Assembly: GCF_004114425.1 (NCBI RefSeq)
Contig: NZ_RDQF01000017.1
Span: forward strand, 1 to 64,000
DNA length: 64,000 bases
Reading direction: 5' to 3'
DNA from: Bradyrhizobium vignae
GTDB lineage: Bacteria > Pseudomonadota > Alphaproteobacteria > Rhizobiales > Xanthobacteraceae
Below the pieces are notes generated by a model. That model saw only the letters and a program-made list of their open reading frames with translations. It was not told the origin of the DNA and did not search any database. Position numbers and translations under genes: made by a program. Shown here in pieces: positions 8,216-16,867 of the stretch (positions are counted from its first letter, which is position 1; each line of letters begins with the position of its first letter).

Positions 8216-9031
8216 GTGCCGCTGGAAGCTGTGGAGGCGAGACGGCTCTATCGCCAGGTCGCCGATCAATTGCGAAGTCTGATCGACAGCGGCGAGTACG
8301 CGGTCGGCAGCCGCTTGCCGACCGAGCGCGAGCTCGCCGAGCAGCTCAAGGTGTCCAGGCCGACGGTGCGCGAAGCCTTGATCGCGCTCGAGGTCGAGGG
8401 CCGCCTCCGTATCCGTGTCGGGTCCGGCATCTATGTGATCGAGCCTGCCGCCGTGGCCGCGCCTGCTCCCGCCGCCGTCATCGAGGGGCCGTTCGAGCTC
8501 TTGCGCGCCCGCGAATTCCTGGAAAGCGCCATCGCCGAGCAGGCCGCGCGCGTCGCGACCAAAGACGATCTCGCCCGCATCAATGCGTCCCTCGTCGCGA
8601 TGGAGAATGTCGAACATCCCGGCGAAGCCTCGATGGTGCACGACCGCGCGTTCCATATCGCGATCGCCGGAAGTCTCGGCAATGCCGTTCTGGTGCGCGT
8701 CGTCGGCGAGCTGTTCGACCAGCGTCTCAATCCATATTTCGCGAAGCTCGCGCATTATTTCGAGAGCCCGGGTACGTGGCGCACGGCGCTCGACGAGCAT
8801 CGCGCCGTGCGCGACGCGATCGCCGCGCATGATCCCGATGCCGCGCGCGAAGCCATGCGCGCGCATCTGGCGCGATCCCAGCAACGCTTTGCGCAGAATT
8901 TCGGTGCCGAGACCGCGGCGGGGACGACTTCAGGGCAAGGCCGCGCGGTGCGATCGGCGGCAAGACCGTCGAAACCGAAACATGCGCCGAAGAAGAAGCC
9001 AGCCGCGAGCGGCGGTGCGCGGCGGCGATGA
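8216..9031 (+). CDS. GntR/FadR-family regulator with FCD domain, UxuR/ExuR-like
   Basis: 271 aa. The GTG start at 8216 directly follows GGGAGGA. Residues 10-78 are a GntR winged helix (SRLPTERELAEQLKVSRPTVREALIALEVEGRL). Residues about 95-235 are an FCD all-helical ligand domain with acidic and His residues (FELLRAREFLESAIAEQAA, HDRAFHIAIAG, DEHRAVRDAIAAHD) that normally hold a metal and an organic acid. The C-terminal tail is basic and low-complexity, not needed for the fold. Family members repress hexuronate genes until a uronate intermediate binds. It diverges from the uxuB-like gene and precedes the TRAP operon, so it probably controls the whole module. Confidence 0.87.
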   Translation: MPLEAVEARRLYRQVADQLRSLIDSGEYAVGSRLPTERELAEQLKVSRPTVREALIALEVEGRLRIRVGSGIYVIEPAAVAAPAPAAVIEGPFELLRAREFLESAIAEQAARVATKDDLARINASLVAMENVEHPGEASMVHDRAFHIAIAGSLGNAVLVRVVGELFDQRLNPYFAKLAHYFESPGTWRTALDEHRAVRDAIAAHDPDAAREAMRAHLARSQQRFAQNFGAETAAGTTSGQGRAVRSAARPSKPKHAPKKKPAASGGARRR

Positions 9032-9102
9032 GATTGGGCGGCCCGCATCCGCTTCGGCTGGGGGCGAACAAGAAGCAGACTTGAACGATGGAGGAAAAAT
9101 CG

Positions 9103-10080
9103 ATGTTGAAGAAGATGACGATTGCCGCGGCGATCTCCGCCGCCACCCTGCTGGCCGCGACTAGTGTCAGCATGGCGCAGACCAAGCTGAAATGGGCCCA
9201 TGTCTACGAGACCTCGGAGCCGTTCCACACCGCATCGGTCTGGGCCGCGCAGGAGATCAATAAGCGCACCAACGGTCGCTACCAGATCGAGGTCTATCCG
9301 GCCTCGCAGCTCGGCAAGGAGGCCGACATCAACCAGGGCCTGTCGCTCGGCTCGGTCGACATCATCGTCTCCGGCTCGAGCTTCGCGGCCAAGAGCTTTG
9401 CGCCGATCGGCGTGACCTATTATCCCTACACCTTCCGCGACGCCGATCATCTGCTCGCCTACACCAAGAGCGACATCTTCAAGGAGCTCGCCAAGGGCTA
9501 TGAGGACAAGAGCGGCCATCACATCGTCGCGGTGACCTATTACGGCGTGCGCCAGACCTCGTCGAACAAGCCGATCAAGACCTGCGCCGACATGAAAGGC
9601 CTGAAGATGCGCGTGCCCGACGTGCCGGCCTACCTGGCGATGCCGCGCGCCTGCGGCGCCAACACCGCGCCGATCGCGTTTGCCGAGGTCTATCTCGCGC
9701 TGCAGAACGGCACCGTCGAGGCGCAGGAGAACCCGCTGACCACGATCGAGGCCAAGAAGTTCTACGAAGTGCAGAAGCACATCGTGCTCACCGGCCACAT
9801 CGTCGATCACCTCAACACCGTGATCGCCGGCGGGCTATGGAAGAAGCTCTCTGATGAGGACAAGAAGATCTTCACCGACGTCGCGCAGGAGGCGGCAGCC
9901 AAGGCCACCGGTGAGATCAAGCAGAACGAAGCCAAGCTGGTCGCTTTCTTCAAGGACAAGGGCCTGACGGTGACCGAGGTCGACAAGAACGAATTCCGCG
10001 ACACCGTGCTGAAGAACGTCCCGTTCGAGACCTTCGGCTACCGCAAGGCCGACTGGGAGCGGATCCAGGAAGTGAAATGA
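9103..10080 (+). CDS. TRAP transporter substrate-binding protein (DctP family)
   Basis: 325 aa. The start at 9103 gives MLKKMTIAAAISAATLL and a Sec signal peptide ending at SMAQ; an ATG at 9088 lies inside the ribosome site GGAGGAAA. The mature protein shows the DctP pattern: SEPFHTASVWAAQEINKRTNGRYQIEVYPASQLG, then the conserved DMKGLKMRVPDVPAYLAMPRA region whose Arg binds the substrate carboxylate, then GTVEAQENPLTTI. It delivers an organic acid to the DctQM membrane unit encoded next. With UxuA/UxuB neighbours the cargo is probably a hexuronate or aldonate (inference). Confidence 0.9.
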   Translation: MLKKMTIAAAISAATLLAATSVSMAQTKLKWAHVYETSEPFHTASVWAAQEINKRTNGRYQIEVYPASQLGKEADINQGLSLGSVDIIVSGSSFAAKSFAPIGVTYYPYTFRDADHLLAYTKSDIFKELAKGYEDKSGHHIVAVTYYGVRQTSSNKPIKTCADMKGLKMRVPDVPAYLAMPRACGANTAPIAFAEVYLALQNGTVEAQENPLTTIEAKKFYEVQKHIVLTGHIVDHLNTVIAGGLWKKLSDEDKKIFTDVAQEAAAKATGEIKQNEAKLVAFFKDKGLTVTEVDKNEFRDTVLKNVPFETFGYRKADWERIQEVK

Positions 10081-10087
10081 CGACGTA

Positions 10088-10172
10088 GTCGTCATCCGGG
10101 GCGGTCCGTAGGACCGAACCCGGGATCTCGAAGTTCCGGGTTCGGCGCTAACGCGTCGCCCCGGAACGACGA
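10088..10172. repeat. Palindromic intergenic repeat, family A copy 1
   Basis: Lies between dctP and dctQ. The ends pair (TCCGGGGCG near 10094 with CGCCCCGGAACGAC near 10158). Inside are two smaller hairpins: GGTCC-GTA-GGACC and GAACCCGG...CCGGGTTC. The layout matches the copy at 56639-56729. In the transcript it would form a long hairpin, perhaps protecting or attenuating the dctP/dctQ boundary. Confidence 0.75.
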
Positions 10173-10191
10173 TTTGGAGAGAGGTAACCCC

Positions 10192-10770
10192 ATGTCGACC
10201 GCCGAACTACACCGGCAGATCACCGCGGACGAGATCGCCCACACCTTCGAGGAAGAGGCGACGCCGAAGGTCGATCTCGGCATCTACGCTTTCGAGGACT
10301 GGGTGGCGCTGGCGATCTTCTGGGTGATGGCGCTTGCCGTCTTCCTGCAGTTCTTCAGCCGCTACGTGCTCAACGACAGCTATGCCTGGACCGAGGAGAT
10401 CGCGACCTATTGCCTGATCGGGGTGGTCTTCATCGGCGCCTCGATGTGCGTGCGGCTGTCGCGGCACATCCAGGTCGACCTGGTCTATCGCTATCTGCCG
10501 CGACTCGTGGGACGTGCGCTGTCGACGGTGATCGACCTGATCCGGATCGCGTTCTTCGGCTACGCCATCAAGCTGGTTTGGGTCTACATCCAGATCATCG
10601 GCGACGAGCAGATGACCACGATCAATTTCGCGAAGAACTACGTCTACTACGCCGTGCTGCTCGGCTTCGTGCTGATGTTCGCACGCTCCGTGCAGGTGGC
10701 GGCGCAAAACTGGCGGCAGGGCTACTCGGTCCTCGAACGTCCCGGTGCCTACGACGGATCGGAGATATAA
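10192..10770 (+). CDS. TRAP transporter small permease (DctQ family)
   Basis: 192 aa. The start at 10192 follows GAGAGAGG. About four membrane helices are visible (ALAIFWVMALAVFLQFF, TYCLIGVVFIGASMCV, VIDLIRIAFFGYAIKLVW, YYAVLLGFVLMFARSV), with the DctQ signature SRYVLNDSYAWTEEIATYCLI between the first two. DctQ pairs with the large subunit DctM, whose start is four bases after this stop. It is separated from dctP by 111 bases that hold a palindromic repeat. Part of the same sodium- or proton-driven uptake system as the binding protein upstream. Confidence 0.9.
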   Translation: MSTAELHRQITADEIAHTFEEEATPKVDLGIYAFEDWVALAIFWVMALAVFLQFFSRYVLNDSYAWTEEIATYCLIGVVFIGASMCVRLSRHIQVDLVYRYLPRLVGRALSTVIDLIRIAFFGYAIKLVWVYIQIIGDEQMTTINFAKNYVYYAVLLGFVLMFARSVQVAAQNWRQGYSVLERPGAYDGSEI

Positions 10771-10774
10771 TATC

Positions 10775-12181
10775 ATGCTGCTGCTGCTCGGAGGCTTTCT
10801 CATCCTGATGCTGCTCGGCGTTCCCGTGGCGATCGCCATGGCCGCGTCGTCGCTGCTCTACATCCTGGTCAGCGGCGTGACGCCCGACGTCACGCTGGCG
10901 CAGCGCATGATCGCCGGTGTCGAGAGCTTTCCGCTGCTCGCGGTGCCGTTCTTCATCCTGGCCGGCAATCTCATGAACATCGCCGGCGTGACCGGGCGCA
11001 TCTACAAATTCGCCGTCGCGCTTGTGGGGTGGATGCGCGGCGGGCTCGGCCACGTCAACATCATCGGCTCGGTGATCTTCTCCGGCATGTCCGGCACCGC
11101 GATCGCGGATGCCGCGGGTCTCGGCACCATCGAGATCAAAGCGATGAAGGACCACGGCTACTCCACCGAATTCTCGGTCGGCGTCACCGCAGCCTCCGCG
11201 ACGCTCGGGCCGATCATCCCGCCGTCGCTGCCCTTCGTGATCTACGGCATGATGGCGAACGTCTCGATCGGCGCGCTGTTTTTAGGCGGCGTCATTCCCG
11301 GCGTTGTCCTGACCCTGTTCATGATGGCCACCGTCACCTACTTCGCGCACAAGAACAAATGGGGTAGCGACACGCCGTTCTCCTGGCCGCAACTCGGCTC
11401 GGCCGGTCTCGAGATCGTCATCGTGCTGTCGTTCCCGATGGCGATCTGGCTGATGGTACTCGCCGGCCTCTCGGTCAACATGGCGGTCGTGATCGGCCTC
11501 GGCACGCTGCTCGTGATCGACTGGTACTTCGATTTCTCGGCAGTGATGGCGCTGATGGCGCCGGTGATCCTGATCGGCGGCATGACGCTCGGCTGGTTCA
11601 CGCCGACCGAAGCCGCCGTCGCCGCGGTGATCTGGTCGCTGTTCCTCGGCCTCGTGCGCTACCGGACCATGACGTTCCGGACGGTCGCCAAGGCGACCTT
11701 CGACACCATCGAGACCACGGCCTCGGTGCTGTTCATCGTGACCGCAGCCTCGATCTTCGCCTGGCTGCTGACGGTGTCGCAGGCGGCGCAGATGCTGTCG
11801 GACTGGATGCTCAACATCACCCACAACAAATGGGTGTTTTTGGCACTCGCCAACGTGCTGATCCTGTTCGTCGGCTGCTTCATCGACACCACGGCGGCGA
11901 TCACCATTTTGGTGCCGATCCTGCTGCCGATCGTGCTCAAGCTCGGCATCGACCCCATTCATTTCGGCCTGATCATGACGCTGAACCTGATGATCGGCCT
12001 GTTGCATCCGCCGCTCGGCATGGTGCTGTTCGTGCTCGCCCGCGTGGCAAAGCTCTCGGTCGAGCGCACGACGGTGGCGATCCTGCCATGGCTGGTGCCG
12101 CTGATGCTGGCGCTGATCGCGATCACCTACATTCCCGACCTGACCCTCTGGCTGCCTAAATACATGGGACTCTCCAAATGA
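10775..12181 (+). CDS. TRAP transporter large permease (DctM family)
   Basis: 468 aa with about twelve hydrophobic helices, as expected for DctM. The start at 10775 gives MLLLLGGFLILMLLGVPVAIAMA after GGAG. Diagnostic segments include GGLGHVNIIGSVIFSGMSGTAIADAAGLG, TLGPIIPPSLPFVIYGMM, and LLHPPLGMVLFVLARVAK near the end. The subunit carries the transport path and uses an ion gradient. The stop overlaps the next gene in an ATGA junction, so the dehydrogenase is translationally coupled and belongs to the same operon. Confidence 0.93.
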   Translation: MLLLLGGFLILMLLGVPVAIAMAASSLLYILVSGVTPDVTLAQRMIAGVESFPLLAVPFFILAGNLMNIAGVTGRIYKFAVALVGWMRGGLGHVNIIGSVIFSGMSGTAIADAAGLGTIEIKAMKDHGYSTEFSVGVTAASATLGPIIPPSLPFVIYGMMANVSIGALFLGGVIPGVVLTLFMMATVTYFAHKNKWGSDTPFSWPQLGSAGLEIVIVLSFPMAIWLMVLAGLSVNMAVVIGLGTLLVIDWYFDFSAVMALMAPVILIGGMTLGWFTPTEAAVAAVIWSLFLGLVRYRTMTFRTVAKATFDTIETTASVLFIVTAASIFAWLLTVSQAAQMLSDWMLNITHNKWVFLALANVLILFVGCFIDTTAAITILVPILLPIVLKLGIDPIHFGLIMTLNLMIGLLHPPLGMVLFVLARVAKLSVERTTVAILPWLVPLMLALIAITYIPDLTLWLPKYMGLSK

Positions 12182-13227
12182 CCTCGACCGCTCTCGCCGC
12201 AACGCTGTTCGGCCCCGAAGACCTGCGCATGATCGAGCATCCGCTCGACAAGCTCGCCGACGGCATGGTGCGCATCCGCTTTGGCGCCGGCGGCATCTGC
12301 GGCTCGGACATGCACTACTTCCGCCATGCCCGGACCGGCGATTTCGTGGTGAGGTCGCCGCTGGTGCTCGGCCACGAGATCTCCGGCGAGGTCGTGGAGA
12401 TATCCGGCACTGCTGCGAACCTGAAGGTTGGCGACCGCGTCGCCGTGAACCCGTCGCGCTGGTGCGGGCATTGCGTCGCCTGCCGTGAAGGCCGGCCGAA
12501 CCTCTGCGAGAACATCTACTTCATGGGCTCGGCCTCGAAGACGCCGCACATGCAGGGCGGCTTCGCCAACTATTTCGATGCGATCCCCGCACAGTGTGTG
12601 AAGATCCCCGATCACGTATCCTACCAGGCCGCCGCGCTGGCCGAGCCGCTCGCGGTCTGCCTGCACGCGGTCGCGCGTGCCGGCAAGATCGAGGGCAAGC
12701 GAGGCATCATCTTCGGCGCCGGCCCGATCGGGCTTCTGACCATGCTCGCCGCACAGCGTGCCGGCATGGCCGACATCACGGTGGCCGACATCGCGCCGGC
12801 ACCACTGGCGTTCGCGACCAAGCTCGGCGCCTCGCACGTCGAGAACGTCTCTGCAGGCGAGGAAGGCTTGAAAGCACAAGCCGCGTCGCGTCCCTATGAC
12901 GTCGCTTTCGAAGTCTCCGGCACGGCTGCAGGCCTTGCGAGCGCGATCGGTATCGTCAGGCGCGGCGGCGTCGTGGTGCAGATCGGCAATTTGCCCGGCG
13001 GCCAGATTCCGACGCCGTCGAATGCGGTGATGGCGAAGGAGATCGACCTGCGCGGTTCGTTCCGGTTCGGCTTCGAGTTCATGACCGCGGTGGAACTGAT
13101 TGCCGCCGGCAGCGTCGACGTGCTGTCGCTGGTCACCGCCGAGCGGCCGCTCTCGACCGCACCCGACGCGCTCAGGCTCGCGCTCGATCGCTCGCAGAGC
13201 GTCAAGGTCGTGCTGACCGCGAACTGA
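12178..13227 (+). CDS. idnD: Zinc-dependent L-idonate 5-dehydrogenase-like MDR enzyme
   Basis: 349 aa medium-chain dehydrogenase. The catalytic zinc region is GICGSDMHYFRH with GHE, and the structural zinc site is the four-Cys motif in CGHCVACREGRPNLC. The coenzyme turn is GAGPIGLL. The sequence pattern fits L-idonate 5-dehydrogenase, which oxidises L-idonate to 5-ketogluconate, and sorbitol/threonine dehydrogenase relatives. The gene overlaps dctM by an ATGA junction and is followed by uxuA after 14 bases. This argues for a sugar acid that enters through the TRAP system. The exact polyol or aldonate is uncertain, so the symbol is tentative. Confidence 0.75.
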   Translation: MTSTALAATLFGPEDLRMIEHPLDKLADGMVRIRFGAGGICGSDMHYFRHARTGDFVVRSPLVLGHEISGEVVEISGTAANLKVGDRVAVNPSRWCGHCVACREGRPNLCENIYFMGSASKTPHMQGGFANYFDAIPAQCVKIPDHVSYQAAALAEPLAVCLHAVARAGKIEGKRGIIFGAGPIGLLTMLAAQRAGMADITVADIAPAPLAFATKLGASHVENVSAGEEGLKAQAASRPYDVAFEVSGTAAGLASAIGIVRRGGVVVQIGNLPGGQIPTPSNAVMAKEIDLRGSFRFGFEFMTAVELIAAGSVDVLSLVTAERPLSTAPDALRLALDRSQSVKVVLTAN

Positions 13228-13241
13228 TTGGGAGAGTGGGT

Positions 13242-14432
13242 ATGATGCTGGAGGGTTGGCGCTGGTACGGGCCGGATGACCCGGTCTCGCTCGACGACGT
13301 CAGGCAGGCCGGGGCGAGCCATATCGTCTCGGCACTGCATCAGGTGCCGATTGGGGAGGCCTGGACGCGCAAGGCGGTCGAGGAGCGGAAGAATTTCATC
13401 GAGAACGGCCAACCCGGCCGCTCGCAGCTGACCTGGTCGGTGGTGGAATCGATTCCGATCCCCGACGACGTCAAGCGGCTCGGCGGCAAGGCGACCAAGT
13501 CGATCGAGGCGTGGATCGCGAGCCTGGAGGCGGTCGCGGCCTCCGGCATCAGGATCATCTGCTACAATCTCATGCCAGTAGTCGACTGGTGCCGCACCGA
13601 TCTCGAATGGGAGCTGCCGAACGGCGCCCGCGCCATGCGCTTCGACCAGGACCGCTTTGCAGCGTTCGAGCTGCACATCCTGAAGCGCCCGGCCGCCGCG
13701 CAGGACTATTCGCTCGAGCAGCAGGCGCGCGCGAAGGCACTGTTCGAGAAGATGAGCCAGGCCGATATCGACTACCTCATCATGGTCATCGCCAGCGCGC
13801 TGCCCGGCTCGACCACCGAGCCGATGACGATCCCGCAATTCCGCGACCGCCTGGAGGCCTATCGCGACATCACGCCTGAGATACTGCGGCAGCATCTCGT
13901 CGAGTTCCTCGCGCGCGTCGCACCGGTCGCCGAGCAGCTCGGCGTCTCCCTGACGCTGCATCCGGACGATCCGCCGCGGCCGTTGTTCGGCCTGCCGCGC
14001 GTTGCCTCCAGCGCTGAGGACTACCAGGCGCTGTTCGACGCCGTGCCGTCGAAGGCGAACGGCATCTGCCTGTGCACGGGCTCGCTCGGCGTGCGTGCGG
14101 AGAACAACCTGCCTGAGATGGCGGAGCGGTTCGGCCCTCGCATTGCGTTCGCCCATCTGCGCGCCACCAAGCGCGAAGCTGATGGCCTGTCGTTCTACGA
14201 GTCCGATCATCTCGACGGTGACGTCGACATGGTCGCGGTGCTCAAGGCGCTGCTCAAGGAGAACGCGCGGCGTTCGCCCGACACGAAAATTGTGTTCAGG
14301 CCCGATCATGGCCACCGCATGCTCGACGATCTCGCCGCCACCAAGCGCACCAATCCCGGCTACACCGCCATCGGCCGCCTGCGCGGCCTCGCGGAGTTGC
14401 GCGGTGCAATCAGGGCAATCGAGCATCGGTAG
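13242..14432 (+). CDS. uxuA: Mannonate dehydratase
   Basis: 396 aa, close to the length of E. coli UxuA. The start is the first of two ATGs (13242, 13245), after GGGAGAG. The enzyme dehydrates D-mannonate to 2-keto-3-deoxygluconate. Recognisable blocks are the N-terminal MLEGWRWYGPDDPVSLDDVRQAGA, WSVVESIPIPDDVK, ISYN-like ICYNLMPVVDWCRTDL, LTLHPDDPPRPLFGLPRVAS and RPDHGHRML, which hold the His/Asp/Cys residues that bind the active-site metal. It is the last gene of the TRAP operon. No uronate isomerase is present, so the pathway begins at fructuronate or mannonate unless that gene lies elsewhere. Confidence 0.93.
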   Translation: MMLEGWRWYGPDDPVSLDDVRQAGASHIVSALHQVPIGEAWTRKAVEERKNFIENGQPGRSQLTWSVVESIPIPDDVKRLGGKATKSIEAWIASLEAVAASGIRIICYNLMPVVDWCRTDLEWELPNGARAMRFDQDRFAAFELHILKRPAAAQDYSLEQQARAKALFEKMSQADIDYLIMVIASALPGSTTEPMTIPQFRDRLEAYRDITPEILRQHLVEFLARVAPVAEQLGVSLTLHPDDPPRPLFGLPRVASSAEDYQALFDAVPSKANGICLCTGSLGVRAENNLPEMAERFGPRIAFAHLRATKREADGLSFYESDHLDGDVDMVAVLKALLKENARRSPDTKIVFRPDHGHRMLDDLAATKRTNPGYTAIGRLRGLAELRGAIRAIEHR

Positions 14433-14452
14433 AGCCAAAGCTCTATCCACAT

Positions 14453-14570
14453 CGTCATTGCGAGCCAACGGGTCCGCGCGAAGCGCGGCCCGATGACAGG
14501 CTCCGCGAAGCAATCCAGAACCCCTCTGCGGAAAGACTCTGGATTTGCTTCGCTGCGCTCGCAATGACGT
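14453..14570. repeat. Palindromic intergenic repeat, family B copy 1
   Basis: Starts CGTCATTGCGAG and ends CTCGCAATGACG, so the ends form a long stem. Inside, AATCCAGA and TCTGGATT pair again. Lies between the convergent uxuA and LysR genes. The same outer and inner arms recur at 30230-30314 and 48615-48700. This copy carries an extra internal segment (near 14471-14510), making it longer. Confidence 0.8.
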
Positions 14571-14601
14571 GGAGAGAGGGGCTTCCCCCAACACCGCCTG
14601 C

Positions 14602-15540
14602 TTAGTAACAGGCGTCCATCGCGCCGAGCTTCGGATAGAGCCGGTCGATCGCAGCGATCTCGCTTTTCATCTGCGCGATGATCCAGTCGCGGATCTCGGC
14701 GGCGATGGGGCGCATCGGCCGGTTGCGCGGCGGCAGGAATTCGCATACGCGGCGCGTGGTGGTGAGCGTGTCGGAGGCCGGCACAAGCGCGCCGGTGAGA
14801 AGCCAGTGCGAGGCAACGGTCAGCCAGCCGAGTGCGATGCCCTGGCCGAGCAGCGCGGCCTGCACCACGACGGCATAATCGGTGAAGCTCAGCGCCTTGG
14901 CCGCCCCACGGCGCCCGGTGAGGAGCGAGGCGTAATCGGCGGCCCAGTCGCCCGGTGTTTCGGCAAGGCGGATGATGGTGTTGCCTTCGGTGGGATCGGT
15001 CTCGCCGAGATAGCCGGGGCTGCACATCGGCAGCATCACTTCCTTCATCACCAATGTGCCGCCCGACGACGGCTCGTCGCGGTCGCGAAAGCGCATGCCG
15101 AGATCGACATTTTCCACCGGTCCGCGCAGCGCGCCGGAGATCAGCTGGAAGCGCAGATCGACTCGCGGAAACTGCTTCTGGAGCTTGTCGATGCGCGGCA
15201 TCAGCCAATGCGTGGTGAAGGCGGAGGAGACCGACAGCGTCACGGTCTCGGTACCCTTGCGGCGCTGCTCGATATCGAGGAGCCCGCTCTCGATGCTGCG
15301 AAACCCTTCGAGCACGCGGCGATAGAGCCGCTCGCCTTCCTCGGTGAGCACCGCGCGTCCCCCTCTGCGGTCGAACAGGCGGACGCCGAGATGCTCCTCG
15401 AACTGGCCGAGCATACGGCTCACCGCCGGCTGCGTGACGTTCAATTCGGCGGCCGCAGCCGTGAAGCTGCCATTGCGCGCCGCTGCGTCGAAGACGAACA
15501 GGGCGTTGCTGGACGGCAGCATGCGGCGCAGCTCGGGCAT
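14602..15540 (-). CDS. LysR-family transcriptional regulator, GcvA-like
   Basis: 312 aa. The N-terminal helix-turn-helix is clear (LFVFDAAARNGSFTAAAAELNVTQPAVSRMLGQFEEHLGVRLFDR). The effector domain follows from about residue 95, with VTLSVSSAFTTHWLMPRIDKLQKQFP typical of the GcvA subgroup that often governs amino-acid or organic-acid genes. It diverges from the polyamine-type ABC operon; the 163-bp gap holds two inverted repeats (15569-15592 and 15599-15614). By the usual LysR arrangement it probably activates the ABC operon and represses itself. The inducer is unknown. Confidence 0.9.
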   Translation of the reverse strand: MPELRRMLPSSNALFVFDAAARNGSFTAAAAELNVTQPAVSRMLGQFEEHLGVRLFDRRGGRAVLTEEGERLYRRVLEGFRSIESGLLDIEQRRKGTETVTLSVSSAFTTHWLMPRIDKLQKQFPRVDLRFQLISGALRGPVENVDLGMRFRDRDEPSSGGTLVMKEVMLPMCSPGYLGETDPTEGNTIIRLAETPGDWAADYASLLTGRRGAAKALSFTDYAVVVQAALLGQGIALGWLTVASHWLLTGALVPASDTLTTTRRVCEFLPPRNRPMRPIAAEIRDWIIAQMKSEIAAIDRLYPKLGAMDACY

Positions 15541-15568
15541 AACGCCATGTTATGAGGCCGGTGAGAAT

Positions 15569-15592
15569 TTGGCAATTGCCGGATTTTGCCAA
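15569..15592. promoter_or_regulatory. Putative LysR binding site
   Basis: Inverted repeat TTGGCAA (15569-15575), ten-base spacer, TTGCCAA (15586-15592). It lies about 30 bases upstream of the LysR start, in the divergent gap with the ABC operon, where LysR sites (T-N11-A type) are expected. Binding is inferred. Confidence 0.5.
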
Positions 15593-15598
15593 GTCTGG

Positions 15599-15614
15599 TG
15601 TCATTGGCATGACA
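15599..15614. promoter_or_regulatory. Second inverted repeat in the LysR/ABC gap
   Basis: Perfect palindrome TGTCAT-TGGC-ATGACA, seven bases from the previous repeat. Two neighbouring sites fit the recognition and activation sites of LysR proteins, or this one belongs to another regulator. Confidence 0.4.
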
Positions 15615-15703
15615 GCCTACAGACAGGGGCTTGCGGGAGAAGATTTGGTGCGCTGCACGCTTCGTCCGTGAGTGCCCGAAATCCTTGTCTATAAAGCAGG
15701 CTT

Positions 15704-16831
15704 ATGGCGCGCAGTGAGGCACGCCAGCACGGGACATGGCGAGGTCGATCGTTGGACAAACGAGCGGAAAGCGTCGAGATCAGGTCCGCCAGCAAGGCCT
15801 ATGGCGCCGTTCGCGCTCTCGATGACGTCTCCCTTGATGTCGGCGCCGGTGAATTCGTCTCTCTGCTCGGCCCCTCCGGCTCCGGCAAGACCACGCTGCT
15901 CGGCATTTTGGGCGGCTTCATCCTGCCCTCGTCGGGCACGATCCTGTTTGGCGGCCGCGACGTCACATACGTGGCGCCACACAAGCGCGACATCGGCGTG
16001 GTGTTCCAGAACTACGCGCTGTTCCCGCATATGAGCGTCGGCGAGAACGTCGCGTTTCCCCTGCGCGCCCGGCGCCTGCCCAAAGCGAACTGGCCTGACA
16101 AAGTGCGAGCGGCGCTCGCCATGGTCGGCCTCGCCGGCTATGAGGCGCGCGGCATCGCGCAGCTCTCCGGCGGCCAGCGCCAGCGCGTGGCGCTGGCCCG
16201 CGCCATGATCTTCGAGCCGCGCCTGATCCTGATGGACGAGCCGCTCTCCGCGCTCGACAAGCAGCTCCGCGAATCCATGCAAATCGAGCTGCGCGCGCTG
16301 CACAAGCGTATCGGCGCCACCATCATCTATGTCACCCATGACCAGCGTGAGGCGCTGACCATGAGCGACCGCGTCGCGGTGATGAAGGACGGCCGGCTGA
16401 TCCAGATCGACCAGCCCGAGCGGCTGCACGACCATCCCGCAAATTCCTTCGTTGCGAGTTTCATCGGCGAAGCCACGCTGCTGCCGGTCCGCCGCGCCGA
16501 TCCCAGCAGCGTTGCGCTCGGCAATGCGCTGCTGCGCAGCGCCCGCGCCATTCCCGATGGCGACGCCCTGATGCTCGCCGTGCACAGCGAAAAGCTTCTG
16601 ATCGACGATGGCGCGCAGGATGCCGCCTGCAATCGGTTGACGGGCACGGTCACCGACATCGTCTATCAGGGCGAGAGCCTGCGCATTTTCCTGGCGCTCG
16701 AAGGCGGCATCGCGCTCAGCCTGCGCCAGCCGAGCTATCACCAGGCCTACAGCCGCATCCCGCCGCTCGGCGGCAGCCTCACCGTGACCCTTCACCCCGA
16801 GGACACCATCGTCGTCCCCAAGGTGGACTGA
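15704..16831 (+). CDS. ABC transporter ATP-binding protein, polyamine/PotA type
   Basis: 375 aa ATPase. Walker A GPSGSGKTT, Q-loop VVFQNYALFPHMSV, signature LSGGQRQRVALARA, Walker B LILMDEP, and H-loop VTHD are all intact. The C-terminal TOBE-like part (from about residue 275) is shared with PotA/FbpC/UgpC importers. The start at 15704 has only a weak ribosome site; a TTG at 15752, nearer the conserved region, is a possible alternative. It heads an operon with HAD, FAD oxidase, binding protein and two permeases. That makes a complete importer of the spermidine/putrescine class, whose cargo is likely an amine or amino-acid-like compound. Confidence 0.9.
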   Translation: MARSEARQHGTWRGRSLDKRAESVEIRSASKAYGAVRALDDVSLDVGAGEFVSLLGPSGSGKTTLLGILGGFILPSSGTILFGGRDVTYVAPHKRDIGVVFQNYALFPHMSVGENVAFPLRARRLPKANWPDKVRAALAMVGLAGYEARGIAQLSGGQRQRVALARAMIFEPRLILMDEPLSALDKQLRESMQIELRALHKRIGATIIYVTHDQREALTMSDRVAVMKDGRLIQIDQPERLHDHPANSFVASFIGEATLLPVRRADPSSVALGNALLRSARAIPDGDALMLAVHSEKLLIDDGAQDAACNRLTGTVTDIVYQGESLRIFLALEGGIALSLRQPSYHQAYSRIPPLGGSLTVTLHPEDTIVVPKVD

Positions 16832-16867
16832 ACTCAAGCCTCATCCAACCCGAGAGAAGAAACGAAC

